64,000 nucleotides of DNA from Clostridia bacterium (GCA_017399225.1 JAFQEB010000085.1:11828-75827), one strand, 5' to 3'; shown: positions 8,952 through 17,611, counted from the first letter of the stretch. Notes: generated from the sequence alone by a model not told the origin. Translations and numbers: made by a program.

Positions 8952-9392
8952 TCAGTTCATTTCTCTGGCCATGAAGAGTACATGCCCGCAGTCGGCAAAT
9001 CCATGCCTGCGGTAGAACCCGGCTGCGGGCGCAAACCGGTTGGTGGACAGGGTGATCCCGGCGAGGCTGTGCCGGCGGACGTAGTCCTCAGCAGTGTGCA
9101 TCAGCGCGGAGCCGACGCCGCTGCCCTGCCGGTCCGGCCGGACGAACATCTCCTCGATGAAGACCTCCGGCTTGTTCCACCAGATCTTCTCGTGAGCGAA
9201 GAGCGCGCCGATGACGTCGTCTTCCTCCACGGCGACGAAGCCCACGAAGGCCCGGTGCTGCAGGAAGTCGGTCAGGTAGGCTTCGGCGACCACCTGCGTC
9301 CAGCGGCACTGCCAGAGCTCGTTGTTGTACACCGCGCAGAGGATCCCGGCGCAGGCGGGCAGGTCGGCGGATACGAGGGGACGGATATGCAT
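8952..9392 (-). CDS. GNAT family N-acetyltransferase
   Basis: 146 residues covering one complete GNAT domain. Acetyl-CoA binding motif A is MFVRPDRQGSGVGSALM (about residues 82-98), and the C-terminal part ends AAGFYRRHGFADCG, the usual motif B. Substrate unknown. AAAGGAG lies nine bases before the ATG. It is a single gene that converges on the MATE gene. Confidence 0.88.
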   Translation of the reverse strand: MHIRPLVSADLPACAGILCAVYNNELWQCRWTQVVAEAYLTDFLQHRAFVGFVAVEEDDVIGALFAHEKIWWNKPEVFIEEMFVRPDRQGSGVGSALMHTAEDYVRRHSLAGITLSTNRFAPAAGFYRRHGFADCGHVLFMAREMN

Positions 9393-9483
9393 GAGGCCAG
9401 CTCCTTTCCGGATCCGTTTACCCGATTATATCACGATGGGATGTGCGATGCAAATTTGTCTCCTGTAACCCTTTGTAAACGCA

Positions 9484-9512
9484 TTGAAATCCGCCGTGAA
9501 CTATGATACAAT
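9484..9512 (+). promoter_or_regulatory. Sigma-A promoter of the GH94 phosphorylase gene
   Basis: TTGAAA-N17-TACAAT, near consensus, giving an expected start of transcription around 9519 and a leader of about 90 bases. Confidence 0.75.
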
Positions 9513-9557
9513 GCGGAATAGAGACTGCGTTGGGGAATGATTCTCCTGCGCCTGATC

Positions 9558-9573
9558 TCGAAAACGATTTCGA
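9558..9573. promoter_or_regulatory. LacI-family operator candidate
   Basis: TCGAAAACGATTTCGA, a 16-base inverted repeat with only one mismatched pair and a central CG, typical of LacI/GalR-type operators. It lies about 40 bases downstream of the expected transcription start, so bound protein would block elongation. The core CGAAA-N4-TTTCG recurs upstream of the cellobiose phosphorylase gene at 29376. Confidence 0.6.
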
Positions 9574-9607
9574 AAACGCGAAGTACATGCTGAGGAGGAC
9601 AATCACC

Positions 9608-12001
9608 ATGCAGTATGGCTATTTCAACGATGCGGCGCGTGAGTATGTCATCACCGACCCGCGTACCCCCATGCCCTGGGCGAACTACCTGGGCAGCCCC
9701 GAGTACGGCGCCATCGTGACGCAGAACGCCGGCGGCTACTCCTTCGTCAAGTCCGGCGCGCACGGCCGCATCCTGCGCTACTCCTTCAACCAGTTTGACG
9801 AGCCGGGCCGCTATGTCTATCTGCGTGACGATGAGGATGGCGACTACTGGTCTGCCTCCTGGCGTCCGGTGGAGAAGGACCTCGACCAGTACAAGACCAT
9901 CACCCGCCACGGCACCTCCTATACGGAGATCGAGAGTGAGTACAAGGGCATCAAGTCCGCCGTGCTGTACTACGTTCCCATGAACGCCACCCACGAGGTC
10001 TGGCGTGTGAAGGTGACCAACAACTCCGACAAGGTGCGCACCATCTCTGCCATGTCCTACTGCGAGCTGTCCACCGAGAGCAACTACGAGCAGGATCTGG
10101 TCAACCTGCAGTACACCCAGTTCATCACCAACACCACCTTCGAGGGCGACTGCATAGTCGAGCACATCAACCGCTTCTGCGGCGTGAACGAGAAGGGCGA
10201 GAACTGGCGTGAGCGCGTGTTCGCCATGGCCGGCGCGCCTGTGAAGAGCTACTGCGGCCGCCGCGAGAAGTTCCTGGGCGTGAACCGCTTCCGCAATCCT
10301 CAGGCCGTCATCAACGGCGACCTGGGCAATGTGCTCAACTTCAACGGTAACCCCTGTGGCTCCCTGCATGCCCAGCTGGTGCTGCAGCCCGGCGAAACGA
10401 AGACCATCGCGTTCCTGCTGATGCAGAAGGCCCCCTCCGTGGCCCGCGAGGTCATCGACCGCTACGCCGATACCGAGGCTGTCGTCAATGCCGAGCTGGC
10501 TGAGCTGATCGCCTACTGGCACGGCAAGCTGGAGGGCCTGATGGTCAACACCCCCGACGCCAGCTTCAACACCATGATCAACACCTGGAACGCCTTCCAG
10601 TGCTTCACCACCTTCGTGTGGAGCCGCGCGGCGTCCCTCATCTACTGTGGCCAGCGCAACGGCCTGGGCTACCGCGACACCGTGCAGGATATCCAGGGCA
10701 TCATCCACCTCGACCCCGAAATGGCCAAGGAGCGCCTGGTGTTCATGCTCTCCGCCCAGGTGCACCACGGCGGCGGTCTGCCCCTTGTAAAATTCAACCA
10801 CAATGCCGGCCATGAGGACAAGCCCGAGGACGAGAGCTACGTCCGCGCCACCGGCCATCCCCATTACCGCGCCGACGACGCCCTGTGGCTCTTCCCCACC
10901 GTGTACAAGTATGTCGCCGAGACCGGCAACAAGGACTTCCTCAACGAGGTCATCCCCTACGCGGACTTCGACGAGGGCACTGTGCTGGATCACCTCAAGC
11001 GCGCCATCGACTTCTCCATGAACCACCTGGGCGCTCATGGCATGCCTGCGGGCCTGCATGCCGACTGGAACGACTGCCTGCGCCTGGGTGCGGCGGGCGA
11101 ATCCTCCTTCGTGGCCATGCAGCTGTACTACGCCACCCGCGTGCTGGATGAGCTGCTGCCCGATACCGAGGAGAATGCCGAGTACCGCACCTGGCTGCGT
11201 GCTGCGGGCGAGAACCAGAAGAAGCTGATCAACGAGCACTTCTGGGAGGACGACCGCTTCCGCCGCGGCTACTCCGAGGAGGGCCTCATCATCGGCTCCA
11301 AGGAGAACATCGAGGGCGCGATGTGGATGAACCCCCAGTGCTGGGGCGTCATCTCCCGTCTGTCCACCCCCGAGCAGGCATCACTTTCCATGCAGACCGT
11401 CTATGAGCAGCTCAACACCCCCTGGGGCATTGAGGTCATGACGCCCTGCTACAAGGAGCACTACTTCGACGGCGCGCTGATGAAGCTGTTCAACCCCACC
11501 ACCAAGGAGAACGGCGGCATCTTCTGCCAGCCCCAGGGCTGGGCGATCCTGGCCGAGTCCCTGATGGGTCACGGCGGCCGCGCCTTCGAGTACTTCACCG
11601 AGTCCTGCCCCGCCTCCTACAATGACCGCGCGGAGCTGCGCGAGATCGAGCCCTACGTCCACGGCCAGTTCATCGAGGGCCACGAGTCTCCCCAGCCCGG
11701 CCGCAGCCATGTGCACTGGCTGACCGGCACCGCCTCCACCGTGATGGTTGGCTGCGTCGAAGGCATCCTGGGCCTGCGTCCCACCCCCGAAGGCCTGGTC
11801 ATCAAGCCCGCCATCCCCGCCGAGTGGGACGGCTTCACCATGGACAAGACCTTCCGCGGCAAGCGCCTCCACATCACCGTGGACAACGCCGCCCACAAGG
11901 AAGGCAACCCCTCCAAGGTGCTGGTGAACGGCGTTGAGGTCGCCGGCGTCCTGACCGATGCCGTGCTGACCGACGAGTGCCAGATCACCGTTGTGATGTA
12001 A
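9608..12001 (+). CDS. GH94 family disaccharide phosphorylase
   Basis: 797 residues, cytoplasmic. Family 94 enzymes split a beta-linked disaccharide with phosphate to give an alpha-sugar 1-phosphate, saving ATP. Marks: N-terminus YGYFNDAAREYVITDPRTPMPW, the GLGYRDTVQDIQG segment, and HADWNDCLRLG with the catalytic acid aspartate. It differs clearly from the cellobiose phosphorylase at 29655 (different 50-110 region and no NWNPYQCM-type stretch), so its substrate may be laminaribiose, a chitobiose or cellobionate; the sequence alone does not decide. Start at ATG after AGGAGG; an upstream in-frame 35 codons include the operator and are untranslated leader. Confidence 0.9.
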   Translation: MQYGYFNDAAREYVITDPRTPMPWANYLGSPEYGAIVTQNAGGYSFVKSGAHGRILRYSFNQFDEPGRYVYLRDDEDGDYWSASWRPVEKDLDQYKTITRHGTSYTEIESEYKGIKSAVLYYVPMNATHEVWRVKVTNNSDKVRTISAMSYCELSTESNYEQDLVNLQYTQFITNTTFEGDCIVEHINRFCGVNEKGENWRERVFAMAGAPVKSYCGRREKFLGVNRFRNPQAVINGDLGNVLNFNGNPCGSLHAQLVLQPGETKTIAFLLMQKAPSVAREVIDRYADTEAVVNAELAELIAYWHGKLEGLMVNTPDASFNTMINTWNAFQCFTTFVWSRAASLIYCGQRNGLGYRDTVQDIQGIIHLDPEMAKERLVFMLSAQVHHGGGLPLVKFNHNAGHEDKPEDESYVRATGHPHYRADDALWLFPTVYKYVAETGNKDFLNEVIPYADFDEGTVLDHLKRAIDFSMNHLGAHGMPAGLHADWNDCLRLGAAGESSFVAMQLYYATRVLDELLPDTEENAEYRTWLRAAGENQKKLINEHFWEDDRFRRGYSEEGLIIGSKENIEGAMWMNPQCWGVISRLSTPEQASLSMQTVYEQLNTPWGIEVMTPCYKEHYFDGALMKLFNPTTKENGGIFCQPQGWAILAESLMGHGGRAFEYFTESCPASYNDRAELREIEPYVHGQFIEGHESPQPGRSHVHWLTGTASTVMVGCVEGILGLRPTPEGLVIKPAIPAEWDGFTMDKTFRGKRLHITVDNAAHKEGNPSKVLVNGVEVAGVLTDAVLTDECQITVVM

Positions 12002-12013
12002 GAATAACTGACC

Positions 12014-12050
12014 GGCCCCGGGATCGCGATTGCTGTCCCGGGGCCTTTTT
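12014..12050 (+). terminator. Intrinsic terminator of the GH94 gene
   Basis: Ten-base arms GGCCCCGGGA and TCCCGGGGCC (12014-12023, 12036-12045) followed by five T. Confidence 0.92.
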
Positions 12051-12051
12051 G

Positions 12052-12345
12052 CAAGGGAGCGCCCAAGTCCGATTACCTGCGCTGCGAAAACACCCCCTGG
12101 CGCAGTGGCTCGGCCTGGACGAGGCGTATACCGATTGGGGCCGCAAGGTCGCCGGCGGGGAGAAGAATCCCGCGGCCCTCTTCTTCGACGTGCGCAACAC
12201 CGGCGCCCACCGGGTGCTGGAGAAATGCGGCTTCCTGCGGGAGGACACCGTGCGCCAGGGCAAAATGGTCTCGCTCTACTGCGACTACCACACCTGCGGC
12301 CTGCTACGGAGCGACTGCGTACAGATGAAGGGCATGGAGATCTGA
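12052..12345 (+). pseudogene. GNAT acetyltransferase fragment, 5' truncated and probably frameshifted
   Basis: The frame ending at 12345 encodes a typical GNAT C-terminus (FFDVRNTGAHRVLEKCGFLR, then a VSLYCDYHTC strand) but lacks a start codon with ribosome site and the N-terminal two thirds. In the first 60 bases another frame reads SDYLRCENTPW, so a shift in the CCCCC run near 12100 is likely. It lies directly behind a strong terminator and has no visible promoter. It reads as the remnant of a deleted acetyltransferase gene. Confidence 0.6.
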
Positions 12346-12357
12346 CAGAAAAGCAAA

Positions 12358-12390
12358 GGGCAGCGTTCCGGATTGGAGCGCTGCTCTTTC
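12358..12390. terminator. Terminator, mainly for the GH42 gene
   Basis: GGGCAGCG pairs with CGCTGCTC (12358-12365, 12379-12386) with one mismatch at the base; pyrimidine/T-rich sequence follows on both strands, just past the GH42 stop codon. Confidence 0.65.
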
Positions 12391-12393
12391 GGT

Positions 12394-14403
12394 TTATTCG
12401 CTGATAAAGACCCTGGCTGCATAGGGCGGCAGGCTGCCGTCCCACTCGGCGCCGTCCCAGGGCCGGAAGCCGTCGGGCAGGGTAACTTCACCGGTTTCGG
12501 CGTTGTGGTTCATCAGGAAGAGATACGTCTTGCCGTCCTTCACGCGGCGTACGGCTTCGACGCCGTGGGGCGTGTCCATCAGCGGGGCAATGTCCGCGTC
12601 GGCCAGCAGCTGCGCCACGAGACGATCCGCCAGCTCGGGAGCAGGGGTCGTGCCGGCGTAGTAGGTCAGGCCCTGCCCATAGGCATTGCGGGTGATGGCG
12701 GGCGTGCCGGCATAGAAATCGTGCCCGTAGACGGCCAATGGCTCGGCGGTGGTGAGCTGGACGATGTCGCACCAGTGCTGGCACTCGTAGTCCGTGCCGT
12801 CCCAGCGGACGACGCCGGTCACGTCCCGCAGGCAGTCGTACTCGGTCAGGGCCAGGCCGCACAGGTCGTCCACCAGGCAGGGTACCGCGCCCTCGGTGTG
12901 GCAGAGGTTGGTGGCGTCCTTCACGCCGGAGCGCCAGGACAGCAGCAGGTGACCGCCCTGTGCCACATAGGCGCGGAGCTTCGCGGCGTGTTCGGGCGTC
13001 ATCAGGAACTGCAGCGGCGCGATCAGCACCCTGTAGCCCGACCAGTCGTGGTGCTCGCCCACGAAATCCACGGGGACGTTGGCCCGGTGGAGCGCCTTGT
13101 AATAGGCCATCAGGTGCTGGAGATAGTTGTGCTGGGGATGGTGGGGCTGGACCTGGAAGGCGTACTCCTGGTCATAGGAGCGGAGGATGGCCACCTGGGA
13201 CTGGGGCAGCGCGCCCTGCATCTCCCGCAGCAGGGGGGCGTACTGCTTCATGAAGTCCCCCACCTCGCGGAAATAGCGGCCCGGCACGCCGTTGTGGGGC
13301 AGCAGACCGTGCCAGTACTGCTCCGTACCCATCGCGCAGGAGCGCCAGCGGAAGAACACGATCGTGTCCGCGCCATGGGCCACGCACTGCATCGCCCAAA
13401 GACCCAGCTGGCCGGGCCTGGGCGTGCGCCCCAGCACCTCCCAGCCGGTGATGCCGCTCTGCTGCTCCATGATCCAGAAGGGCTTTTGCTTTACAGCCCG
13501 GATGAAGTCCAGCTCGGCGGCATGCCAGTCGGCGCGGTACTCATTGTGGCGCGCATGGAAGTGGCCGCCGGGATACTGGTCGTGGGAGGCAAATTCGAGC
13601 TGCTCGCCGAGCTTGTAATAGCTGGGTTTGGCGCAGAAGCCCATCAGGTTGTGGGTGATCCACTTCTCCGGCGCAGCAGCGCGCAGGATGTCCGCCTGGA
13701 ACTGGTGGAACTCGCATACCAGGTCGGAGGAAAAGCGCCGCCAGTCCAGGTCCTGCGAGGGGTTCTGCCCCCAGGCCGCGGTGACCTTCGGCGCGTGGAT
13801 GTGTTCAAAATCCGGATAGCCCTGGCTCCAGAAGGCGGTGCCCCAGGCGCGGTTCAGCTCCTCGATGGTGCCGTACTTCTCCTTCAGCCACACGCGGAAA
13901 CGGGCCTCGCAGCTGGGGCAGTAGCACAGGTCGCCGTGGCTGTTGCCCAGCTCATTGTCCACCTGCCAGCCCACGACGGCAGGGTTACCCGCAAAATGCG
14001 CGGCGAAGGCGGTGACGTAGCGGCGGATGTGCTCGCGGTAGACGGGGTTGGACTGGCAGTCGTGGTGCCGTCCGCCGAAGAAACGCTGATGCCCGTGCCA
14101 GTTGATGGGCTGGATCTCCGGGTTACGCTCGATGATCCATGCCGGCGGCGCGGCCGTGGGGGTGCCCAGGATCACGTCGATGCCCTCCTTGGCGAGGATC
14201 TCGATGGCCTCGTCCAGCACCTCAAAGTGGAACTCGCTCTCCCGGGGCTCGAACATCGACCAGGAGAACTCGCCCATGCGGACGATCTCGATGCCCATTT
14301 CGCGCATCATTTTCGCGTCGGTGGCCCAGCGCTCGCGGGGTTGGCAGATGGGCTCCATCCAATGCTCCGGATAATAATCAACGCCGAAGGTGTAGTGCTT
14401 CAT
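12394..14403 (-). CDS. GH42 beta-galactosidase
   Basis: 669 residues, no signal peptide, so cytoplasmic. N-terminal TIM barrel starting FGVDYYPEHW, acid/base E151 in WQVDNELGN, nucleophile E312 in FWIMEQQSG, and the four zinc-binding cysteines of the family at 116, 160, 162 and 165. A glutamine-amidotransferase-like trimerisation domain and a C-terminal beta domain follow. It releases galactose from small beta-galactosides, e.g. imported plant galactan or transgalactosylated oligosaccharides. Start ATG with GGGAGGAC upstream; 16 codons of in-frame upstream sequence excluded. Confidence 0.95.
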   Translation of the reverse strand: MKHYTFGVDYYPEHWMEPICQPRERWATDAKMMREMGIEIVRMGEFSWSMFEPRESEFHFEVLDEAIEILAKEGIDVILGTPTAAPPAWIIERNPEIQPINWHGHQRFFGGRHHDCQSNPVYREHIRRYVTAFAAHFAGNPAVVGWQVDNELGNSHGDLCYCPSCEARFRVWLKEKYGTIEELNRAWGTAFWSQGYPDFEHIHAPKVTAAWGQNPSQDLDWRRFSSDLVCEFHQFQADILRAAAPEKWITHNLMGFCAKPSYYKLGEQLEFASHDQYPGGHFHARHNEYRADWHAAELDFIRAVKQKPFWIMEQQSGITGWEVLGRTPRPGQLGLWAMQCVAHGADTIVFFRWRSCAMGTEQYWHGLLPHNGVPGRYFREVGDFMKQYAPLLREMQGALPQSQVAILRSYDQEYAFQVQPHHPQHNYLQHLMAYYKALHRANVPVDFVGEHHDWSGYRVLIAPLQFLMTPEHAAKLRAYVAQGGHLLLSWRSGVKDATNLCHTEGAVPCLVDDLCGLALTEYDCLRDVTGVVRWDGTDYECQHWCDIVQLTTAEPLAVYGHDFYAGTPAITRNAYGQGLTYYAGTTPAPELADRLVAQLLADADIAPLMDTPHGVEAVRRVKDGKTYLFLMNHNAETGEVTLPDGFRPWDGAEWDGSLPPYAARVFISE

Positions 14404-14441
14404 TTGATTGTCCTCCCTGTGCGGAGTGATGTCGTGCTTCC

Positions 14442-14470
14442 ATTGTACCACGAAGCGTGAAGCGCGTAAA
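14442..14470 (-). promoter_or_regulatory. Promoter of the GH42 gene
   Basis: TTTACG-N17-TACAAT on the minus strand, about 40 bases before the start codon. Confidence 0.65.
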
Positions 14471-14513
14471 GCGATATTGCAGACGGAAAAGTGTATCTTT
14501 CGGCAGGCAGCCC

Positions 14514-14542
14514 TTGCGCAGCCGGGCGGGATCTGCTACCAT
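14514..14542 (+). promoter_or_regulatory. Promoter of the zinc-ribbon membrane protein gene
   Basis: TTGCGC-N17-TACCAT, about 27 bases before the ATG, divergent from the GH42 promoter. Confidence 0.5.
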
Positions 14543-14568
14543 GAAGCGGAAGAAAAGGAGTGATCCCG

Positions 14569-15096
14569 ATGATCCGAAGGCGTTTTCTGGCGGCAAGGGC
14601 CCGATACCGCTGCGAGTGGAAATGCACCCGCTGCGGCCGCATGAACTGGGAGCGGGGCGCGACCCGTGCCGCAGACCGGGTGGCCGTTGGGCAGTACACC
14701 GACAATCTGCCGGATGAGGTGGAGCTCTCCGGGCAGACCGCCTCGGAGATGGCGCGGCGCAAGCTTTTCCGCCTACAGGAGCGGGTGAACGCCGACCGCC
14801 GGCTGCAGGGGTTGAGCATCTCGGGCGTGTGCCGCAAATGCGGCGCGAGGCAGTTCTGGGCCCCGGCGTCCCGCCATGCCTGGGCTGCGGCAGCGGGGAT
14901 CATCTGCATGGCCGTGCTGCTCTGGTGCGCGGGCGTACCGGAAAACGCCGACCTGTGGTTTGCCTACGGCGCAGCTGTGCTGCTTTCTGTCCTGCTGGCG
15001 GAGGGCGCTGTGCTGGCGGTGATCCGCTGGCGGCTGAACCGGCTGGCAGACCCCGAATGCGCCCCCTGGGTGGAGGAGATCCCGGAGGGGGAGTGA
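14569..15096 (+). CDS. Zinc-ribbon membrane protein of unknown function
   Basis: 175 residues. Two CxxC pairs (CTRCG near residue 17, CRKCG near residue 87) probably build one zinc ribbon in the cytosolic N-terminal half, followed by two membrane helices (about 105-125 and 130-155) and an acidic tail. I do not recognise a named family. AAAAGGAG lies eight bases before the ATG; a GTG three codons earlier overlaps that ribosome site and was rejected. Single gene between a promoter at 14514 and a terminator at 15107. Confidence 0.8.
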   Translation: MIRRRFLAARARYRCEWKCTRCGRMNWERGATRAADRVAVGQYTDNLPDEVELSGQTASEMARRKLFRLQERVNADRRLQGLSISGVCRKCGARQFWAPASRHAWAAAAGIICMAVLLWCAGVPENADLWFAYGAAVLLSVLLAEGAVLAVIRWRLNRLADPECAPWVEEIPEGE

Positions 15097-15106
15097 CCCC
15101 AAAGAA

Positions 15107-15155
15107 AAAGACCATCTGTTCCGGAATGCCGGTCAGATGGTCTTTCTTGTTTTGT
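15107..15155. terminator. Bidirectional terminator
   Basis: Twelve-base arms AAAGACCATCTG and CAGATGGTCTTT (15107-15118, 15134-15145) with T-rich sequence on the plus side and A-rich before it, between convergent genes. Confidence 0.85.
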
Positions 15156-15158
15156 TGC

Positions 15159-16313
15159 TTACCCCGCCAGCTCCTCCGCCAGGGCAGCGATCTGCCTGCG
15201 GTTCTCATCGCTCATGGAGCCCAGGATGCGCACGGCCTCCTCGCGGATGGTCAGGTTCTTGCAGGGGGCCAGCAGCTCGCGCATGACCTTGGCGGCCATG
15301 GGGGCCCAGGAGCCGCTCTCGATCAGGGCGACCTGACGGCCCTGATAGCCGCGGCTGGTCAGGTGGTGCAGGAAGGCCCGCATGGGCGGCAGCACGTCCG
15401 CGTTGTAGGTGACGGAGGCCAGGATCAGCTTGCCATAGCGGAAGGCATCCTCGACGGCCTCGTAGATCTCGGTGCGGCACAGGTCGTGCAGGGCGACCTT
15501 CATGCCCTTTGCCTCCAGGTCAGACGCCAGGGCCAGAGCGGACTCGGCGGTGTGGCCATAGATGGAGGCGTAGGCGATCACCACGCCCTCGCTCTCCACG
15601 CCGTAGGAGGACCAGATCTGGTACAGGCGCAGTGCCTCGGCCAGCATGTCGCCCTCCAGCACCGGGCCGTGCAGGGGGCAGATGCGGCGGACGTCCAGCG
15701 CAGCGGCTTTCTTCAGCACCGCCTGCACCTGGGCGCCGTACTTGCCCACAATGCCGAAATAGTAGCGCCTTGCTTCGCACGCCCACTCGTCTTCGACATC
15801 CAGCGCGCCGAACTTGCCGAAGCTGTCGGCGGAGAAGAGCGTGCCGGTGGCAGCCTCGAAGCTCATCATGACCTCGGGCCAGTGCACCATGGGCGCAGCG
15901 ATGAAGGACAGGGTGTGCCGGCCCAGAGAGAGCTGGTCGCCCTCCCGGACGATGCGGCGGTTCTGCGCATAATCCTGGCCGAAGTAAGCCTTCATCATCG
16001 TGAACGCCTTATCAGAGGCGACCACCGTCGCACCGGGGAACTCCTCCATAAAGCGGGCAAGGTTGGCGGAGTGATCCGGCTCCATGTGGTGCACGACGAT
16101 ATAATCCGGCTGGCGGCCGCCCAGTGCCTCACGGACGTTTGCAAGCCACTCGTCGCCGAAGTGCTGATCCACCGGGTCCATCACGGCGACCTTCTCGTCC
16201 AGGATCACATAGGAGTTGTAGCTTATGCCATCGGGTACGGGGTACAGGCCCTCGAACAGGTCGATAGCGTGGTCGTTCACGCCCACATAGCGGATATTGT
16301 CAGAAAGGTGCAT
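15159..16313 (-). CDS. fprA: Flavodiiron protein (FprA-type NO/O2 reductase)
   Basis: 384 residues. N-terminal metallo-beta-lactamase-like diiron domain (HHMEPDHSAN with the HxExDH ligands, HWPEVMM, the aspartate in FSADSFG and the final histidine in CPLHGPV) and a C-terminal flavodoxin domain (from IAYASIYGHTAE). Such enzymes reduce O2 to water or NO to N2O using electrons from rubredoxin. A rubredoxin gene precedes it by 32 bases in the same direction, which supplies the partner. Start taken at the ATG with GAGGAG ten bases upstream; the GTG three codons earlier abuts the Shine-Dalgarno. Confidence 0.95.
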   Translation of the reverse strand: MHLSDNIRYVGVNDHAIDLFEGLYPVPDGISYNSYVILDEKVAVMDPVDQHFGDEWLANVREALGGRQPDYIVVHHMEPDHSANLARFMEEFPGATVVASDKAFTMMKAYFGQDYAQNRRIVREGDQLSLGRHTLSFIAAPMVHWPEVMMSFEAATGTLFSADSFGKFGALDVEDEWACEARRYYFGIVGKYGAQVQAVLKKAAALDVRRICPLHGPVLEGDMLAEALRLYQIWSSYGVESEGVVIAYASIYGHTAESALALASDLEAKGMKVALHDLCRTEIYEAVEDAFRYGKLILASVTYNADVLPPMRAFLHHLTSRGYQGRQVALIESGSWAPMAAKVMRELLAPCKNLTIREEAVRILGSMSDENRRQIAALAEELAG

Positions 16314-16345
16314 CGGACTCACTCCTCATTGGTTCATTGCTCGGC

Positions 16346-16504
16346 TTATTCGGCGGAGAACTGATCCTTGCCCACGCCGCACAGGGGGCACTCGAAATCC
16401 TCGGGCAGGTCTTCAAACTTGGTGCCGGGCGCAATGCCGGCTTCGGGGCAGCCCTCGGCCTCGTCGTATTCCCAGCCGCACACGTCACAGATATACTTCT
16501 TCAT
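16346..16504 (-). CDS. Rubredoxin
   Basis: 52 residues with the two iron-binding pairs [15 protein letters not shown] and [11 protein letters not shown], spaced as in canonical rubredoxins. One-electron carrier in the cytoplasm; placed directly upstream of the flavodiiron protein gene, its expected electron acceptor. AAGGAGG before the ATG. The gene is below the length limit of many ORF callers. Confidence 0.97.
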   Translation of the reverse strand: MKKYICDVCGWEYDEAEGCPEAGIAPGTKFEDLPEDFECPLCGVGKDQFSAE

Positions 16505-16620
16505 GATCATTTCCTCCTTGATGGTGGTTGATGTTTAAGGACACCTGTATCATACCATATGGGGCAGGAATTGAAACAGCTTTTTTGAAAAAAATCTGGA
16601 TGGAAATTAAGGGCAGCGGT

Positions 16621-17094
16621 TTACGCCTCGTTGACGAGCTTACCGCAGATGTGCTCCGGCGTCAGCTTCAGAAGCAGCGTCCCCTTGCCGGACTGGGCGA
16701 TCTCCTTGCGGATGTACTCCTCGCCGCAGGGAAACTGCCGGCTGAGGCGGGTGGTGATGTCCACCATGGTATCCCAGTCGTCGATGATCTCCACCCGGCC
16801 AAAGACGATCACGCTGCGGACGTTGTACGCCCATTCGCCCTCGGGACGGACGCCCTTGTCCATCACGCAGTAGCTGACCTTGTCATCCCGGCGGAGGGCG
16901 TCCAGCCGGTGACCGGCGCGGCCGCAGTGGAAGTACAGGCAGCCGTCGTCGTGGTAATAGTGGTTCATCGGGCTCCCGTAGGGATAGCCGTCATCCCCGT
17001 GGACGGAGAGCACGCCCCGTCGCTCATTTTTCAGCAGGGCAATGCAGTCCTCCAGGGGGAGCAGCTTGTTTTTGCGGGCCAATTCACGAAACAT
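16621..17094 (-). CDS. Pyridoxamine 5'-phosphate oxidase-like flavin-binding protein (NimA-like)
   Basis: 157 residues in the split-barrel FMN-binding fold (LKNERRGVLSVHGDDGYPYG, YHDDGCLYFHCGRAGHR, then VSYCVMDKG and VIVFGRVEIIDD). Proteins of this subgroup in anaerobes include nitroimidazole reductases (Nim) and small flavoproteins of unknown substrate. Start ATG with GAGGAGG upstream. It shares strand and neighbourhood with the rubredoxin-flavodiiron pair, fitting a redox-stress group, but 116 bases separate them. Its first codons and ribosome site are copied in the tandem repeat upstream. Confidence 0.85.
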   Translation of the reverse strand: MFRELARKNKLLPLEDCIALLKNERRGVLSVHGDDGYPYGSPMNHYYHDDGCLYFHCGRAGHRLDALRRDDKVSYCVMDKGVRPEGEWAYNVRSVIVFGRVEIIDDWDTMVDITTRLSRQFPCGEEYIRKEIAQSGKGTLLLKLTPEHICGKLVNEA

Positions 17095-17600
17095 GAAAAA
17101 CCTCCTCAAAGGCAATCACCGGCACAAACCGATGTCAAAGGAAAAAGCAAGCAACGACAGTGCAGGCTCCGGCGGGCGGCTTTGATGCCGCCCACGATCG
17201 AACAAAACGAAAACCGGGGTACACTCCGCCCCGCGAGGCGGTTGGAGCGCAGACGACCAACCAGCAAGCGCTGGCCGGGAGCGGCGGGGGAGAGTCCAGA
17301 GAGAGGCAGACGTCCCCCGATCCGAGCTCGGCTGCCCCTCTCCGAAACATGAAAAACCTCCTCAAAGGCAATCGCCTGTACAAACCGATATCAAAGGAAA
17401 AAGCAAGCAACGAAAGTGCAGGCTCCGGCGGGCGGCTTTGATGCCGCCCACGATCGAGCAAAACGAAAACCGGGGTACACTCCGCCCCCGCGAGGCGGTT
17501 GGAGCGCAGACGACCAACCAGCAAGCGCTGGCCGGGAGCGGCGGGGGGAGAGTCCAGAGAGGGGCAGACGTCCCCCGATCCGAGCTCGGCTGCCCCTCTC
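17087..17600. repeat. Two tandem copies of a ~256-base unit, starting inside the flavoprotein gene
   Basis: Copy 1 is 17087-17342 and copy 2 is 17343-17600; they differ at roughly a dozen positions and a couple of one-base indels. Each begins with the complement of the first three codons, start codon and Shine-Dalgarno of the flavoprotein gene and ends GGCTGCCCCTCTC. Inside are a GGGCGGC-TTTGAT-GCCGCCC hairpin and GC-rich inverted repeats. No open frame is conserved in a meaningful way, so the unit is non-coding. Confidence 0.9.
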
Positions 17601-17611
17601 TGGCCCTCTTT

